A DNA stretch of 64,000 bases from Tubulanus polymorphus (GCF_964204645.1 NC_134028.1:9775001-9839000), one strand, 5' to 3'; numbered from the stretch's first letter, positions 1 through 12,225 are shown. Translations and numbers: made by a program. Notes: a model not told the origin generated them from the letters alone.

Positions 1-692
1 ATTATCTAATAAATTTATCGGCAGGTAGGGTATTCTATGGCAGATAGGGTTATTCAGTGGTGTACCTGAACACCAATTAGAGATGGCGGCTATGCAGATG
101 GCGCTATAGGACGATAGAGCTGCAAATACAATATTGCGGGGCGAAAAACACTGATGGACGTGGGAGTGCTGCCCTGTTAGGGCTACTCTCGTGCTTGCAT
201 GTTCGAGTCCCCTAAATTGTAAATTTTGTTGTTTTCCTAATTTCTTAATCCCCCTATGTACGGGCTCAGGCTAGCTCGAATGGACTAAGCAGCCAGCTTA
301 GCCGGGCCCGACAGTGTAAAATGCCCTTTTAATTTTTTTAATTTAATCAAATTTTTCTGTAAATGGACAAATAGAGCATCTGTTTTAAGGCGCACTAATG
401 TGCCCTTTTTGGCAAATCCGGTGACTAATCTGACCGGGCATGACTAAATTAGTCACAGAAAAAAGTCAAATGCTGTACTAGTCCGCTCGCTTACAAAAGA
501 ACAAAATTGGTTTGACAATAACTGTTAAGTCTGATTGGGGTTGAGTGACTCCTAGTGCCCTTTTTTCTCCGGTGAGGCAACAAACTGGATCGGCCCCTGT
601 TCGGCGTGTTTACACTAGGATGGCGTGTGGTTTTAATAGACACAATTTTATTATCTTAAAGTCGCAGGAAATAGGTTGGAAATTCATGACTC
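1..692. other. Non-coding flank, no gene seen
   Basis: No convincing coding exon on either strand. Around 150-215 there is a tRNA-like stretch with a B-box-like GTTCGAGTCCC, which could be the head of a tRNA-derived SINE, but no clear A box or cloverleaf could be drawn. The rest is unique-looking AT-rich sequence. Confidence 0.4.
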
Positions 693-695
693 TAA

Positions 696-1054
696 AGCCG
701 CGATCACACGGAGACGATTTGGTCCGGGCCAAAATGACACGGATCAGGCTCGGGCCAAATTTGGCCCGTGCCTAATTAGAGAGCGCGTTCACACGCAAAC
801 CATTCATTCGATACTAAACAATGCTCACACAAAGCGAAGTGGATCATTTCCGGTACCAGTTGCAATTCAAACGCAATCATTTGTCTGGTGCTAAAATTTG
901 GCTCGGGCCTGGTCCGACGTTTTTGGTCGGGCCAAACTTGGCCCGGGCCAAACAGGCTCGGGCCCATTTGGCACTCGTGTGAACAGTTGTTCCGGGCCAA
1001 ATTTGGCACGGGCCAAATTTGGCCCGGGCCAAAAATGATCGTGTGATCGCAGCT
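696..1054. mobile_element. AGCC-ended MITE, copy 1 (TAA duplication)
   Basis: A 359-bp element with terminal inverted repeats: the left end reads AGCCGCGATCACACG and the right end, reversed, reads AGCTGCGATCACACG. Both sides are flanked by TAA (693-695 and 1055-1057), a 3-bp target duplication of the TWA type typical of PIF/Harbinger transposons. The interior is full of the self-complementary motif GGGCCAAATTTGGCCC and similar, so single strands could fold extensively. It carries no transposase and is therefore non-autonomous. The superfamily is inferred from the duplication only. Confidence 0.75.
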
Positions 1055-1057
1055 TAA

Positions 1058-2102
1058 GGGGTGCTGCGCTGTGAATTCCCTGTGAACACTTGTACCCTCT
1101 GGGCGCACGCACTTAGACCGAGAGGGGGTCCCGAGAGGGGGTCGCGAACTTCTAAGTAACGTCTGACCGCTTGATTTGTGATGGATGTAATCACGGGGGA
1201 GGAGACGGGAACTTTTTTCTCCTGCTCCGAATACCCGATGATCTTCAAACGCGACCAGGAATTTGGCTGTGGTATCCTCAACCCCCCAAGAGGAAGTGAG
1301 AGAACCGGAGAAACGGCGTCTCCAAAGCGGTTACTGGGCGAAGGCGAAGTACCCGCGAACATAGCGAAGCGAAACTCCGGGAATACTGACGCCTTATGGA
1401 ATATATACCGTATAGGGGCCTACTTGATACAATGTAGAATTTACGCGACTGTGAGTAGGCGGTAACTGGCGCAAACGTGGTCGAGAAGATGAATATGAAT
1501 TCGTGACATTATTTGGAATTATGAGTTAGAAGAGCTTATTTTCAATTCAATGTCCATTTATTCGTGTCGTGTGTCATATAGGCTTACGTTTTATGGGCTG
1601 TATAAAAAGACATCAAAGGCCGAGGAGAGGTTTGTTAACTTCAAACTTTTGTGGACAAGCGGGACAAGGTTGTTTTGGATGTGGAAGACTCAGGAGCGGA
1701 TTAAGAGGGGTGTCCAAAGGGATCGGGACCAAAAAGAAGTGACAGTTTTTCAATTAAGGTGAATCACTAAAACAAACAGACGTGGTATTTTCTCATCATG
1801 AATACAGTGGTTTTGTGTATTTTATGATTAATTTCATCGATTTCATTATTCAACTTCGTGGAATCTCGCCAAATTCTTCTCAAATTTCAAAACATGTCGA
1901 GGACTATAAGGACTATGCTGTTATGCGTCTTGCATCGTCATTACAGTAACATTTCATATGGTCCCTTTTTACTTCCCTGGGCGGCCCCATCCCTACACAA
2001 ATATCCTAGATCCGCCCTTCTTCCTGTTTTAATTCCTGTAAGCCAGAACAAATCGTTTAGTGCATTACATGGATGATTACGCACTCACACTTCGACTACA
2101 TA
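1058..2102. other. Spacer between two MITE copies
   Basis: About 1 kb separating the two related AGCC-ended MITEs. Short overlapping open frames occur on both strands, but none shows splice sites, domain motifs or convincing composition. I see no gene or RNA here. Confidence 0.5.
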
Positions 2103-2404
2103 AGCCGCGATCACACGATTTGGCCCGGGCCAAATTGGCACGGATCAGGCTCGAGCCAAATTTGGACCGTGCCTAATTAGAGAGCGCGTTCACACGCAAA
2201 CTATTCACTCGATACTCAACTATGCTCAAACAAAGCGAAGTGGATCATTTCCAGTGCTCATTTGTCTGGTGCTAAAATTAGGCTCGGGCCTGGTCCGGCC
2301 AAATTTGGCCCGGGCCAAACGGCTCGAGCCTATTTGGCACCCGTGTGAACAGTTGTTCCGGGCCAAATTTGGCCCGGGCCAAAACTGCACGTGTGATCGC
2401 AGCT
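2103..2404. mobile_element. AGCC-ended MITE, copy 2
   Basis: A 302-bp second member of the family at 696-1054, in the same orientation. It has the same ends (AGCCGCGATCACACG, and CGTGTGATCGCAGCT at the right) and the same interior GGCCAAATTTGGCCCGGGCC palindromes and linker (CAAAGCGAAGTGGATCATTTCC). The flanks are ATA and TAT, so no clean 3-bp duplication is preserved. It is about 55 bp shorter than copy 1 through internal deletion. Confidence 0.75.
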
Positions 2405-2535
2405 TATGTCACTTTCAGTGATTAAACATCAACAGTTGAGAGCTATAGTTAACGCAAGAGCTCAGTTCATTTTCAATATTTCGGCTCTAGGATCAATTGT
2501 TACTGAGAGAACAGTGGATCTTGATCCTGGTCATA

Positions 2536-3294
2536 CAGTCACACCTCGTTACAACACGAAGTTCTGGGGGCAAAACAAAAACTTCGTTGTATCCAATACT
2601 TGTAAAGGTTGAAGAAAAAACATAAATCGTTGCTTCTAAACACCATGCCCATATAGTCGAACCGGGCGTTTTATAACTAATAAACTCAAGGAATGTTCCG
2701 AGGCACCGTGACTTTTATGCCGGACCATTCAAAAGATCTCGCGCAACGTATCACTGAATACGTTTTGAAACGACCGATCCGTCATTTCCTACGAATAAAA
2801 CCAAAAAAGAAACTAATTTTGGACAAACAAATCGCTTGAGTTTATCTATTCGATGAGCCGCTCGGAGCCTTCAAATTGAACATTCTGCATACATCCACTT
2901 TTTTCGTTCCTTTTGTCAACTTTTTGAAGTATTTTGACTTAAGTGGCCAAATCAATATGCATGCGTTTGTGAGGCACCGTTGTAGAAAATATGAACGCAC
3001 GTATAAGGTTTTGTTAGTAACTACGGGAGGTTCAGTATATAAAACAATGCTCTGTGCTCTAAAACGCAAGGGATCGATTCATCAATATTTTACGGCCTCG
3101 TGGAATTAGTTTGTAACCGATGAAAATTACTCTTGGGACACAAAATTTTCTTCGTTCTATTCGACATTTCGTTGTAAACGATCTCGTTAAAACCGATGGA
3201 AATTAAAGGAAATAACGACTTTTTTGGCCGGACACGGAAAATTGTTCGTTGAAACCGACATTTCGTTATAAACGATCTCGTTGTGGTTTGACTG
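2536..3294 (-). mobile_element. Pogo/Tigger-like DNA transposon remnant
   Basis: The ends form short inverted repeats (CAGTCACACC at the left, CAGTCAAACC reading in from the right) and are flanked by TA on both sides (2534-2535 and 3295-3296), the target duplication of the Tc1/mariner-pogo superfamily. On the minus strand an open frame at about 2842-3069 contains KGTKKVDVCRMFNL, which resembles the helix-turn-helix DNA-binding start of pogo/CENP-B-like transposases. No DDE catalytic region is present in the 759 bp, so this is an internally deleted relic. The ends and duplication are seen directly; the family call from the short peptide is an inference. Confidence 0.6.
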
Positions 3295-3296
3295 TA

Positions 3297-4488
3297 GTCA
3301 GAATGATTATGTTACCTGAATATGCTTTCGAACGCGATTCAGGCATACTTCAAAATAAGCATTTCACCTAGAAATACTACAATCCATTTTTGGGTTAGGT
3401 CAGATTTATAGAATGATGTATCATTCCACACGCGAATAAAGACTATGGTTATGTATTGTAACGCATTGTAATCATTGTAATCTCCGTTACCTTAGAACAG
3501 CATCTGTTATGTATAGCGAATCACAAGAAGCACCGATGGACATGTTTCAAAATATCTTTCTTAGTTTAATTTTTTTCCATGTACATTTTTAAATACATTT
3601 CATTTTTCTTCGCGTACATTTTTCAATACATTAACACAAGACATATTCGATATTCAGTTTTATACGATTGGTCCCCCTGTCCGCTTTTGGGGATCAAGTA
3701 ATTCTAAACCTCCCTACGCACAACGTTACAATTATTTGATACACATCTATTTAGGGGAGATTCTACAGTACAACATTTCATCATTGACATACATACATAC
3801 ATACATAGTAACCATTGAAAAAAATGTCTATACAATTTACATATTTCTGAGGACACGCACCGAAATCTCCTCGAAACAGCACAATCAAGCCGCTTAAGTC
3901 GGATCTGATGGTGACGATAATTTTTGCACGAGATAAGTAAAATCCATTTTTTTAAGATAATCCTATCGACAATGGTTGTTGCAATATTCATTCTCAGCGG
4001 GTTATTGTTATTGGAACGAATGCGCTGTGCCATGTAAATCAGCGGCAAAGGTCAAATAAACGGACAACGTTCATCTACAATGTCAGTCAAATCTAATCAC
4101 AGGACTTGAATTTATCTAACCCAACATGACTTAAATTAAAACGAATGAATGGATCCTGAACATTTGGACCATGAAATGAGCAACAATTTATCCAAAAATC
4201 CAACTTATTTATACAACTTTAACGTAAATATCCATAGGCTTTATTTCATTAACAGGTTGCTGAATCATCATACCAAATACGTCAAATTCAGACACAACGC
4301 GATCTGACTTGAAGCGGGCTTGACTGTATCAGCAGATACCGTACATATACAATGGAATGAGTTTAACACATGGAACTGTTCCAAGGATTTCGAGAGATTT
4401 TTCAGTTTTGCCTTTGTTTCCAGAATAAACGATCCTGTGAAAATCAATTCTATAATCATTTACATTAATACTTCTAAATAATCAGAGT
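3297..4488. other. Non-coding, no gene recognised
   Basis: AT-rich unique sequence with no splice-bounded coding exon that I can support. It includes a short (CATA)n tract near 3788-3808 inside a spurious minus-strand open frame. Confidence 0.5.
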
Positions 4489-4491
4489 TAA

Positions 4492-4710
4492 GGCTAAAAA
4501 AATTGATACCTTGTTTCTCCGCTCTGCTGAGCTTAAATGTTGACCCGGCTGGCCGCCTATCTACCCTATACATTACTTTTTTTGAAATCGTGATCAATTT
4601 CACCATAACAGACCCGGCCGCTATAGAAATGAACTGTTTACAAATTTTATCATATTTTACAAAAATGACCCGGCCGCTGCGGAGACTCAAGGTATCATTT
4701 TTGTTTAGCC
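4492..4710. mobile_element. GGCTAAA-ended MITE (TAA duplication)
   Basis: A 219-bp element whose ends are imperfect inverted repeats of about 22 bp: GGCTAAA...TTGATACCTTG at the left and CAAGGTATCA...TTTAGCC at the right. TAA flanks both sides (4489-4491 and 4711-4713). The interior holds three copies of GACCCGGC(C/T)G. It has no coding capacity. A diverged relative lies at about 7631-7799. The 3-bp TWA duplication suggests PIF/Harbinger. Confidence 0.65.
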
Positions 4711-4713
4711 TAA

Positions 4714-5815
4714 CTATGGGAAACGTGGGAAATTGATATACTCCCTTAATCAGGTGACATTTGCGACCGATTGGTGGTTGGGGTCAATTTTTTTCAAGAG
4801 CGAGAACACAGATGCCGCCAAAATTTCCATTTGGAATCAAGGAAAACACCCACTTGGAAACTAGTACAATGTAAAATATGGTCGCGGAGTGGGTGAACTG
4901 GTGTGGAAGTGTTTTTTTCACATTGCCCATGGAGCGATTTTATTGTGTGCCCCGCGTGTTACCAGCACAGTTTCACGTGATCATTTCCTGGGCATTCCTC
5001 TGGTTACTGCAGTGAAGACTATAACCGTCGCCATAATTCCCATATTCCCCCAATTCCAACTCTCAAACCCACGCCGACCTCTGCATTTGCACCCGTCTTG
5101 TGGAAAACCAGTCTAACATTTGAGAGGCTTATCAGTCTGTATATACAGTGGAACCTCTGGTTGGAAACAGTGGTACTTTTTATAGACGAAACGAACAAGA
5201 ACTGAACGCAATAGCAATAACCTTTAACAGGATAAAAATTGACTCATTTCTAAATCAGTTAAAAATTGTTATAAACGTATCAAATCTTACTTTCTTCAGT
5301 TTTTGATTCAAACGAAAATACCCTGTTACTTTCATATAGTTCGACACAACGTCCCATAGAAAAGGAAACTAGTCAGAATGTAACATTAATACATCAGAAG
5401 TCATGGATTTTACATCTCTAAACCTCAAACCTTTCCTGTATCTCAAGTTAGTCATTTCAACACATTACTGCATTCCCTTGCTACGTTTGGGGTCATCCTT
5501 TCGATGCGTACTCAATAGGAGGAAGATGGACAGGGTCGAGGATGAAATAAATCTCCTTTTACATACAATCAAATGCAACGCAGTGGAGATATTTTGCGTA
5601 CAGTAACATATGGATGAGCCCCGATGAATTTTTCGACAAATGTCAATTCATCAAAATGCTTTAATCGTCAAAATGCCTTTTTAAAATTCAAATGCCGAAT
5701 GATGCGAGTCTCCACAATGCCTCAAACTGCAGACGTGCTGTGTATCCCCTTTTTATCCTAAAATATCAACATCAACTAGATCAATCAAAAAATTGCACAC
5801 AATTCGGTTGACAAA
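4714..5815. other. Non-coding, no gene recognised
   Basis: About 1.1 kb in which only short, compositionally unconvincing open frames occur. There are no recognisable domain, tRNA or clear repeat boundaries. Confidence 0.5.
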
Positions 5816-5819
5816 TTAA

Positions 5820-6475
5820 GAAAAACCAGCAGTCTAGGGATGCAATGCCCTCTGTATGAAATACTTGACAATCGCACAATTACGATAATCAACATCCTTT
5901 GTGGACAAATAATGAGTAGTTACCCGGAAACTCACCAATATCATAGAAAATATCACTAGGAACAAATTTGCAATTGATTGTGGTGCCAAAATATGCATGT
6001 GGTATGAATGTACCAATATAACTGGAAAAATTGTATGTAACTCAATATTTGGCTCCCCCTAGTGGGGAGAACAAAAATAACTGGGTAAGTCCTATTCCAA
6101 GCAGATAATGCTACCAATTATGTTGGATTGATGTCTTTTCTATCATTCTGTTAATCAAATGGCTTTTTTCCATTACATATTCATCAATATTGTAATCCAT
6201 TAGTTCTAAAGATGTTATTTGATCATCATTTTGCTCCATTTTGAATTGTGGCCATTATTTAGGGTCCAAAGAACCAAAAGATTTGATATAAACCAAGTTT
6301 TTTTGAAAGCCGAAGTAAAATGTCAACGATGTCAAAACATGTCTTTTATAATGCGATTGCTGATTGGTTGGCATTATGTGTCTACGGTAGGTACACGTAT
6401 CATTTCTTAAGGATGTCACACGGATGGACGAAAATTGAACACAATAAATAGCCCACTGGGACTAAATACCGAAAT
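5820..6475 (+). mobile_element. Old helentron-like repeat copy (diverged)
   Basis: A degraded copy of the family seen better at 12,226-14,003. It has the core-repeat phrase AATTTGCAATTGATTGTGG followed by an AAATATGCAT block, and near 6425-6470 the characteristic 3' end (GGATGGACGAAAATTGAAC then TAGCCCACTGGGACT). The terminal palindrome is broken, so this is an ancient copy. Confidence 0.5.
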
Positions 6476-6597
6476 GAGCAAAAAATGATATTTTACCTTG
6501 TGTTTTGTACAGAATAAAGAGAAGTTCTCTTCCATTAATTGACAATCTGTAATATACAAAATAAAATTGCAATTGAGCATGTTCAGGTATTGCTCCA

Positions 6598-6701
6598 GGG
6601 GCCTGTTGCACAGTCGTGACTTAAGTCAAAAAGTAGTCTTAAATCTTAAGTTGGTATTAGACTGGTCTTAAGTATAAGCCACGACTATGCAACCGGGCCC
6701 A
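6598..6701. mobile_element. Short GGGCC-ended MITE
   Basis: A 104-bp inverted-repeat element. The left end reads GGGGCCTGTTGCACAGTCGT and the right end, reversed, reads GGGCCCGGTTGCATAGTCGT. TTAAG motifs repeat in the interior. It has no coding capacity and target-site duplication is ambiguous because CCAG occurs at both junctions. The whole element could form one long hairpin. Confidence 0.6.
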
Positions 6702-6830
6702 GGTGCCAGTGGACCCATTCGCTATTCCAGTATTGATAGCAACTGTGTCAGTCCGTGCCGCAGTCAGTTTTACAGTCCATCTAGTGGAACCTCCACCGAA
6801 TGGGGTGGCGTCCTTGGCAACTTCTACCAC

Positions 6831-6897
6831 CAGTCACTTACTAGTAATGTGAAGTGCAGGACATGAATAAACTATAATTGCATATTTTTCAAATCTA
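6831..6897 (+). repeat. 67-bp direct repeat, left copy
   Basis: Matches 9472-9538 in the same orientation at roughly 85% identity by eye, including the shared block GAATAAACT and the shared end CAAATCTA. Together with the inverted pair at 7116 and 9406 it frames a 2.6-kb segment. Confidence 0.6.
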
Positions 6898-7115
6898 CGG
6901 TAATTCCTTTTGCAGGTAACTTGATTCGATCAAATCTATTTTAAACACACTGCCATTTGCATTGAGCGTTGTTCAAGACGGCACTGATGATAAACAGGTG
7001 TTTGTGTTTTTATAATCGCGTTGTCTGTGTCACTGTAATCATATGCCAACTTGAATTAATTTATAGACAAGGTGAGTTGAATATATGTGATGATGGTTGA
7101 ATGTAATAATAACTC

Positions 7116-9406
7116 AGGCCGCAAAAAGAAATACCCTAGTTTCTCAAGAAATTCAAATGCTGCCCGCGTCATAAAAACAGTTAAAATTTAACAAGGTGCC
7201 CACGGGCACTGTAAGATTCAGCGCAGAATTTAGTGAAATGAAGGATTAAATCATATCCACAATGATACTAGACCATACATTGGTTCAGTAACGTGCTCTT
7301 TCAGCTCATACTTGACATAAAAGGAAATGCATGTTATAAAAGTATAAGGTAATTAGAATGACAAACAGTTGTTTATACAAGGAATAGAGGGTAAATAGGT
7401 AAACAATTTTTAAGTAGGCATGAAAGATTTTGAAATGAAATTCATGCAATCATTATAAATTACAAGCCTCCTAATAAATCATTAAGTTTTCGTTTAATCA
7501 AAAGCATCTCAGATGTCATATCTATATTTTTGTGCTGAAGCTGGAATCAAATCTAGCTGTATCAAGAGATGAGAAAGTATTCTAAGTTCCAAAGAAACTC
7601 TGTCAGGATTTTCAGGATTCAAAGCCAAGACCTTAAGCTAAAAAATGGATACCTTGTCTCTCTTCTCTTAGCCAAGCTTAAAAGCCACCTATCTACCCTG
7701 TAAATTACTTTTTTAAACCATGATCAATAAAATTTTACCATAACAGACCCGGCAGTTTTGGAAATGAACCGATTACAAAGTTCATAATATTTTACAACTA
7801 GAAAGAATCTTTCTATATGGTCGGGTTAGCAACGAGTTTGATCATAGACATTCAAATGAATTCTTCATCTACTCTCAACCTACAGTAGATCAGTTCAACT
7901 TGGATAATATGTACGAATGTGACCATCATAGCGAAACCAAATATTCGACACCATGCCGCTGCCACGTGTGAGCGATATCTGTTCGTTGGACAGCAGCGAC
8001 AGTCTCTGTTCACTCGTATTATCATTCTAACGGCAATGCAGTTTTCAGAGCGTGTGGATCGAAGCTACCCTATCACGTAATCGTCTCATCATAAACCTTA
8101 GTGTCAAGACGTAGTCCATATAAGACGCAGAGGTCAGCAAGACAAAACCCACGCTGAGGCAGGATCGTAGCGAGTAAGCTGCATCAAGTGCAACGTTTGA
8201 TATCAACTTACGCAATATTGGTCCACCCATATGGTGTTTTTTAATGCAAATTAGTATGGTTTAAAATTCATCTGCATATCGATACAAACATTTTTTTCGT
8301 CTGAAGATAACCCCAGGCGTATGCATAATTAATTTTAGTTCAAATATTTTTTCAAACAAATCTTTTTTTATTATAAGAAAATCCTTTATCTAAAGATTAA
8401 CAGCTTCATTGATTTTGGTGAGCCACACGTGTTAGGCCTAACTAAAACGAGTGCATTATTATCACATCTCCTCAGTAAAGAAAATACTGCAAACTACGCC
8501 GCGCGCATCAACATGGAATTTTCAGCACAGTGCCAGAAAAATGAAAATCCTCGTCAATTGGATTTCTTATTTTAGAGTTTTCTTATTGAAGAATTGTACA
8601 TGTTGTATCATTTATATATAAAAAGCCTACTTGTAAATTCGACAGCAAATGTTGTACAAATCTGATCATGTTGTGTTTACGTAAGTAGATCAAGATGACG
8701 TCACACTGCATCGTTAAAAACCCCTAAAAACGGCATAAAATTGCCCATTTACCCAGTTTATGCTTTATCAATAGCCTTCAAAAGCAGTCACCACTTAGCT
8801 GCCATCATAACAGCCAACTTAATGCAGTCCTTGGCCCGTGAATCATTTCACACTCAGAGGAGATAGCGGTCAACACAAATTCAACACTCCGTTTAATACT
8901 AATATATTCAGCTGCCCTGACCATCAATCGTCTTTTTAGTAATAAAAAGTAAAACTGACTCGCCCGTATAGCTGTATAATGAGCGACAGTGGTTTTTTCT
9001 ACGGGTGTTTCTATGCCCATCCTTCACGTACCAGTAATCCACATTCTATGGTGACAAAAACAGCGACAGGTTCGTTTCATTTTACCTCAGTACGAGGAAG
9101 CGTGAAAATAGCGAACATGATTGTCTCAGTTTCACTTGAATGTGACGATATAGTTGATTTTATAGGTTTAGGGAGCTTCTCAGTTCTAAAAGTTTTTTTT
9201 GGCATATGTTCTACTTGCATTAACTAGTATTTCTTCGTAGCATTGGTAAAAAAACTTCCCTGCCCACGTCTTCTACTACCGTATATGTCAGTTGAGCTTT
9301 TTATTTCAATCTCTTTTTATAAAAGCAATTAAAATAAAATTTGCCCGCCCTCGTCACTTTCCAGAAAAAAATCTGACAAGAAACTAGGGTACTTCTTTGT
9401 GTGGCC
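7116..9406. mobile_element. Possible 2.3-kb DNA transposon remnant
   Basis: The segment starts AGGCCGCAAAAAGAAATACC and ends with the inverted complement of AGGCCACACAAAGAAGTACC, a 29-bp inverted pair with about three mismatches. No transposase reading frame survives: only short unconvincing frames lie inside. No target duplication was found, and a diverged GGCTAAA MITE copy lies inside (7631-7799). It may be a decayed autonomous-sized element or two independently inserted ends. Confidence 0.35.
7631..7799 (+). mobile_element. Diverged copy of the GGCTAAA MITE
   Basis: Aligns with 4492-4710: it shares AGCTAAAAAATGGATACCTTG, the phrase CACCTATCTACCCTGTAAATT, CATGATCAAT and ACCATAACAGACCCGGC. 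The right end is lost, so it is a truncated or decayed copy. Confidence 0.55.
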
Positions 9407-9471
9407 TAAAGTAGTTTTTAAGGTACTGTGAAATAGTGTATAATAAGTTGAATATAAGTGACCTCTAGCAT

Positions 9472-9538
9472 CAGTCACTTTCAAGTGATATGAAGTGAAG
9501 GACAGGAATAAACTCTAACTGCATTTTTATCAAATCTA
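9472..9538 (+). repeat. 67-bp direct repeat, right copy
   Basis: Partner of 6831-6897, same orientation, differing at scattered positions. Confidence 0.6.
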
Positions 9539-9539
9539 T

Positions 9540-10186
9540 TCTGTATTTCATATTGTCAACCAATTATTTTGTTCGGTATTTCGCTAATCATAAAATCTTT
9601 TTGTGGCGAAAATAAATCACACATCATTTGTCAATAATAAGTGCTTATGCAGGAGGATTTTGTTAACTGGTGCACCAACCCCTCGACAGAGACCAACAGG
9701 AACCTGTGGACAGTGATCCGTGGAGGTGAGGGTGCATTTGTATCGTGAGGAACAAATGCCGTGCACATCGGCCCCTGGCTATGGCTGGTACATTACAGAG
9801 CATAAGGAGAAAGCAATGGAAAAGGGCGGAGTAAATGAAATAAAGATAGCTGTTTTTTTATGGCAAATTACCTCGATCTTGTGCGCATAAATAGTGATAT
9901 TTTTGGTTGCAATTTTTCTGCAGACACCCAATGGTAGCACCGTATGTTTTACAACCAGAACAAACCTATCAAATATAAATTACAGTACAAGTTATCAAAT
10001 TTGGTACATACATATGTCTTTTGCAACCAAACCATTCGTTATCTCAATGACATTGCAGGCAGAGAATCAAAATACTGGTACCCACAGCCCTTCACATATT
10101 GATACGTACTTTATCACCATTGTATCAATTAATTTGTAAGATATACTTCACATGGTTCAGAATTTCATCGACAACATATTTGATCA
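9540..10186. other. Non-coding, no gene recognised
   Basis: AT-rich sequence. The GC-richer patch at 9650-9800 shows no supported exon on either strand. Confidence 0.45.
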
Positions 10187-10187
10187 A

Positions 10188-11470
10188 ACTAGGGGTCTAG
10201 GGACACCAAGCCAACTTGGAAAGTGGTCTACTTGTAATGCTTGACAATCTAATGATTTCAATATCAAACCCTCGCTCCCCTGGCAAACAATCAATCACTT
10301 TGAAACTCGCCAGTCATGATCATATCCCAAATATCAAGACCATGCATCAAAGCATGTTGAAAATCTGAAACTAGGGGTCCACGACCACCATGGCCACTTA
10401 ATGAAATACTTCATTCAACACCACCAGTACATCCATCATGAATTTTAATGAAAAATGCCAAACCATCAAATGCTAGGCCTCAGAATTCATGTAAAAATGA
10501 CAAAACAGGTCATTGGACAGCCATATTGTGTCCGATCAACCCAATTTTTCTCAGGATGATGGGTCCTAGGCTGATACATATGAAGCATCAAAATAAATGA
10601 TCAAAGCATCTTCAAAATCTTCTTTGAAAATTTCAAAGGTGCTCATTTCTAGTTTTTGGGCTTTATGCGTAAAGTATAAACGCAAGTTTCACAATCATCC
10701 ACTTAATACTGCCTCCCCTCAATCATATATTCATCACAGCCAGAAGATAAACTGAATACAAATTAACTTCTTGATTACATGTACATGGTTCCCACAGTTA
10801 TATAAATTCAAAATTCCCAAGTTTTTCCAAAGTATTCCATGGGTGATTTTTCAATTTTTCCAAATGGAAATGAACACATATCGTCATGCTACAGTCAACA
10901 TTTTAGCGGTGTCTGGTTGATAAAGGTGAAGGGAAATTGCTGAAGAAAGTTGCCCTTGGCAAATGCAATATGTAAAATGTAATGAACTTCCCAAATATTT
11001 CCCTGATTTGAGGAAAATTTTTCAAATTCCCAAATATTTCCAAACCGGAAATTATTATTTCAAAATTCCCTAGTTTTTCCCAATTTCCCTGTTCAGTGGG
11101 AACCATGAATGTAGATAGAGCAACAATGTAGGCTCTAAACCAAATATCAAAATATTCCATTGAAGCGTCTTCAAAACATAGCCCAATTCCTTCTACGTTA
11201 TAAAATAACCCTGCATTAGGTCTATATAAAAAAGCCCAGCAAATGAGTACCAGGTATGACTCCATCAACTATGACAAAGGGTACAAAAATGTATAATTCA
11301 GCCATCCGGGGCTTTAATTTTGAACATGAACATGAAGTTAACAGTGTGTGCCAATAATAGAATTTTTCAAAAAATCCTATCGAAAAATACCGAATATGTC
11401 ATTAGCTACAATTTTGCTACAATTGATTGTGGTTACAAAATATGCCTAGGTACCATAGGTATGTATAATA
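10188..11470 (+). mobile_element. Diverged helentron-like copy, interrupted
   Basis: Begins with the family's 5' motif (AACTAGGGGTCTAGGGACACC) at 10,188, repeats it at about 10,373, and near 11,400-11,460 carries the core-repeat phrase ATTGATTGTGGTTACAAAAT followed by GCCTAGGTACC. It is interrupted by an inserted element at 10,795-11,106, and its last core repeat is split from the sequence at 12,226 by a second insertion. No protein is encoded. Confidence 0.6.
10795..11106. mobile_element. GGTTCCCAC-ended MITE nested in a repeat
   Basis: About 312 bp bounded by ATGGTTCCCAC at the left and GTGGGAACCAT at the right. The interior is dominated by AATTCCCAA/TTTTTCC words, giving it a distinctive low-complexity composition. 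It interrupts the diverged helentron-like copy at 10,188-11,470, so it is the younger insertion. No clear target duplication. Confidence 0.5.
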
Positions 11471-12225
11471 CAGGGATCCCAACAATAGTTGCCAAAAAAA
11501 TCGGAAATCAATTCGATCTCATTCGATTCATCGCAAGCGAAATTTGGGGCAATTTGCGGGCATCTGGGGAATTCTCGGGGCCGGGATCTAGCAAAAATAA
11601 ATATCAGTTTGATGTAGAAGCCATGTTTGATTTATAACAAATGTATCGAAGATGCTGATTGGTGGTTGATATCTTCAAACAAACAATAGAAAGCGGGTTC
11701 AAATCCTTGAAGGAGCAGCTGTTTTCTCGCCAGTAAGAATTTTCAATAGTTATCATTCTTTAATTTTATTCGAATATAAAATACATTTACGGGCAGTCGA
11801 CATTTTGGATCCATCGGTATTAATTTATTGAATAGTTCGCGCAGGAATATAGGCTACTCTAGTGATCAGTAATGTAAAGACACTGCTCACTAACGTGCAG
11901 CACGTGTATGAATGCCTTCAAATTTCAAATGAAGTTTTTTTAAATAACTTTATTTATCATGAATTATCATTTAAACTATTGTTTAAACCACATCATTCAG
12001 CACATGGTTGCTTACAATACTGTAGTAGAAGTACGCAGTATGGTATCGATTTTCTAGATGTACGCTCAGGCTTGCCACGGCAAGTCGATTATTACGGAAC
12101 TCATGAAAGTGTCATAACCCCCTGCCCCTCATTCATTTTAACATCAAATCTTTATCGATCTCAGAGACCATCAAAATCTTTTTAAAGTCGGAGTTCCAAT
12201 TAGAGTCGGAAGATTGGGATCCCTG
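11471..12225. mobile_element. CAGGGATCCC-ended hAT-like element, nested
   Basis: A 755-bp element with ends CAGGGATCCCAA and TTGGGATCCCTG, flanked on both sides by ATAATA (11,465-11,470 and 12,226-12,231). It sits inside a core repeat of the helentron-like element: joining the flanks restores the family phrase (TATAATATGAAA). CAGGG ends suggest hAT, although hAT duplications are usually 8 bp. A 107-residue open frame inside (11,862-12,185) shows no recognisable domain. Confidence 0.65.

Noticed and set aside
776-1112. Overlapping minus-strand frames rich in GPGQ and ARAKFGP
   Set aside because: Translations of palindromic MITE DNA, with no homologous protein expected.
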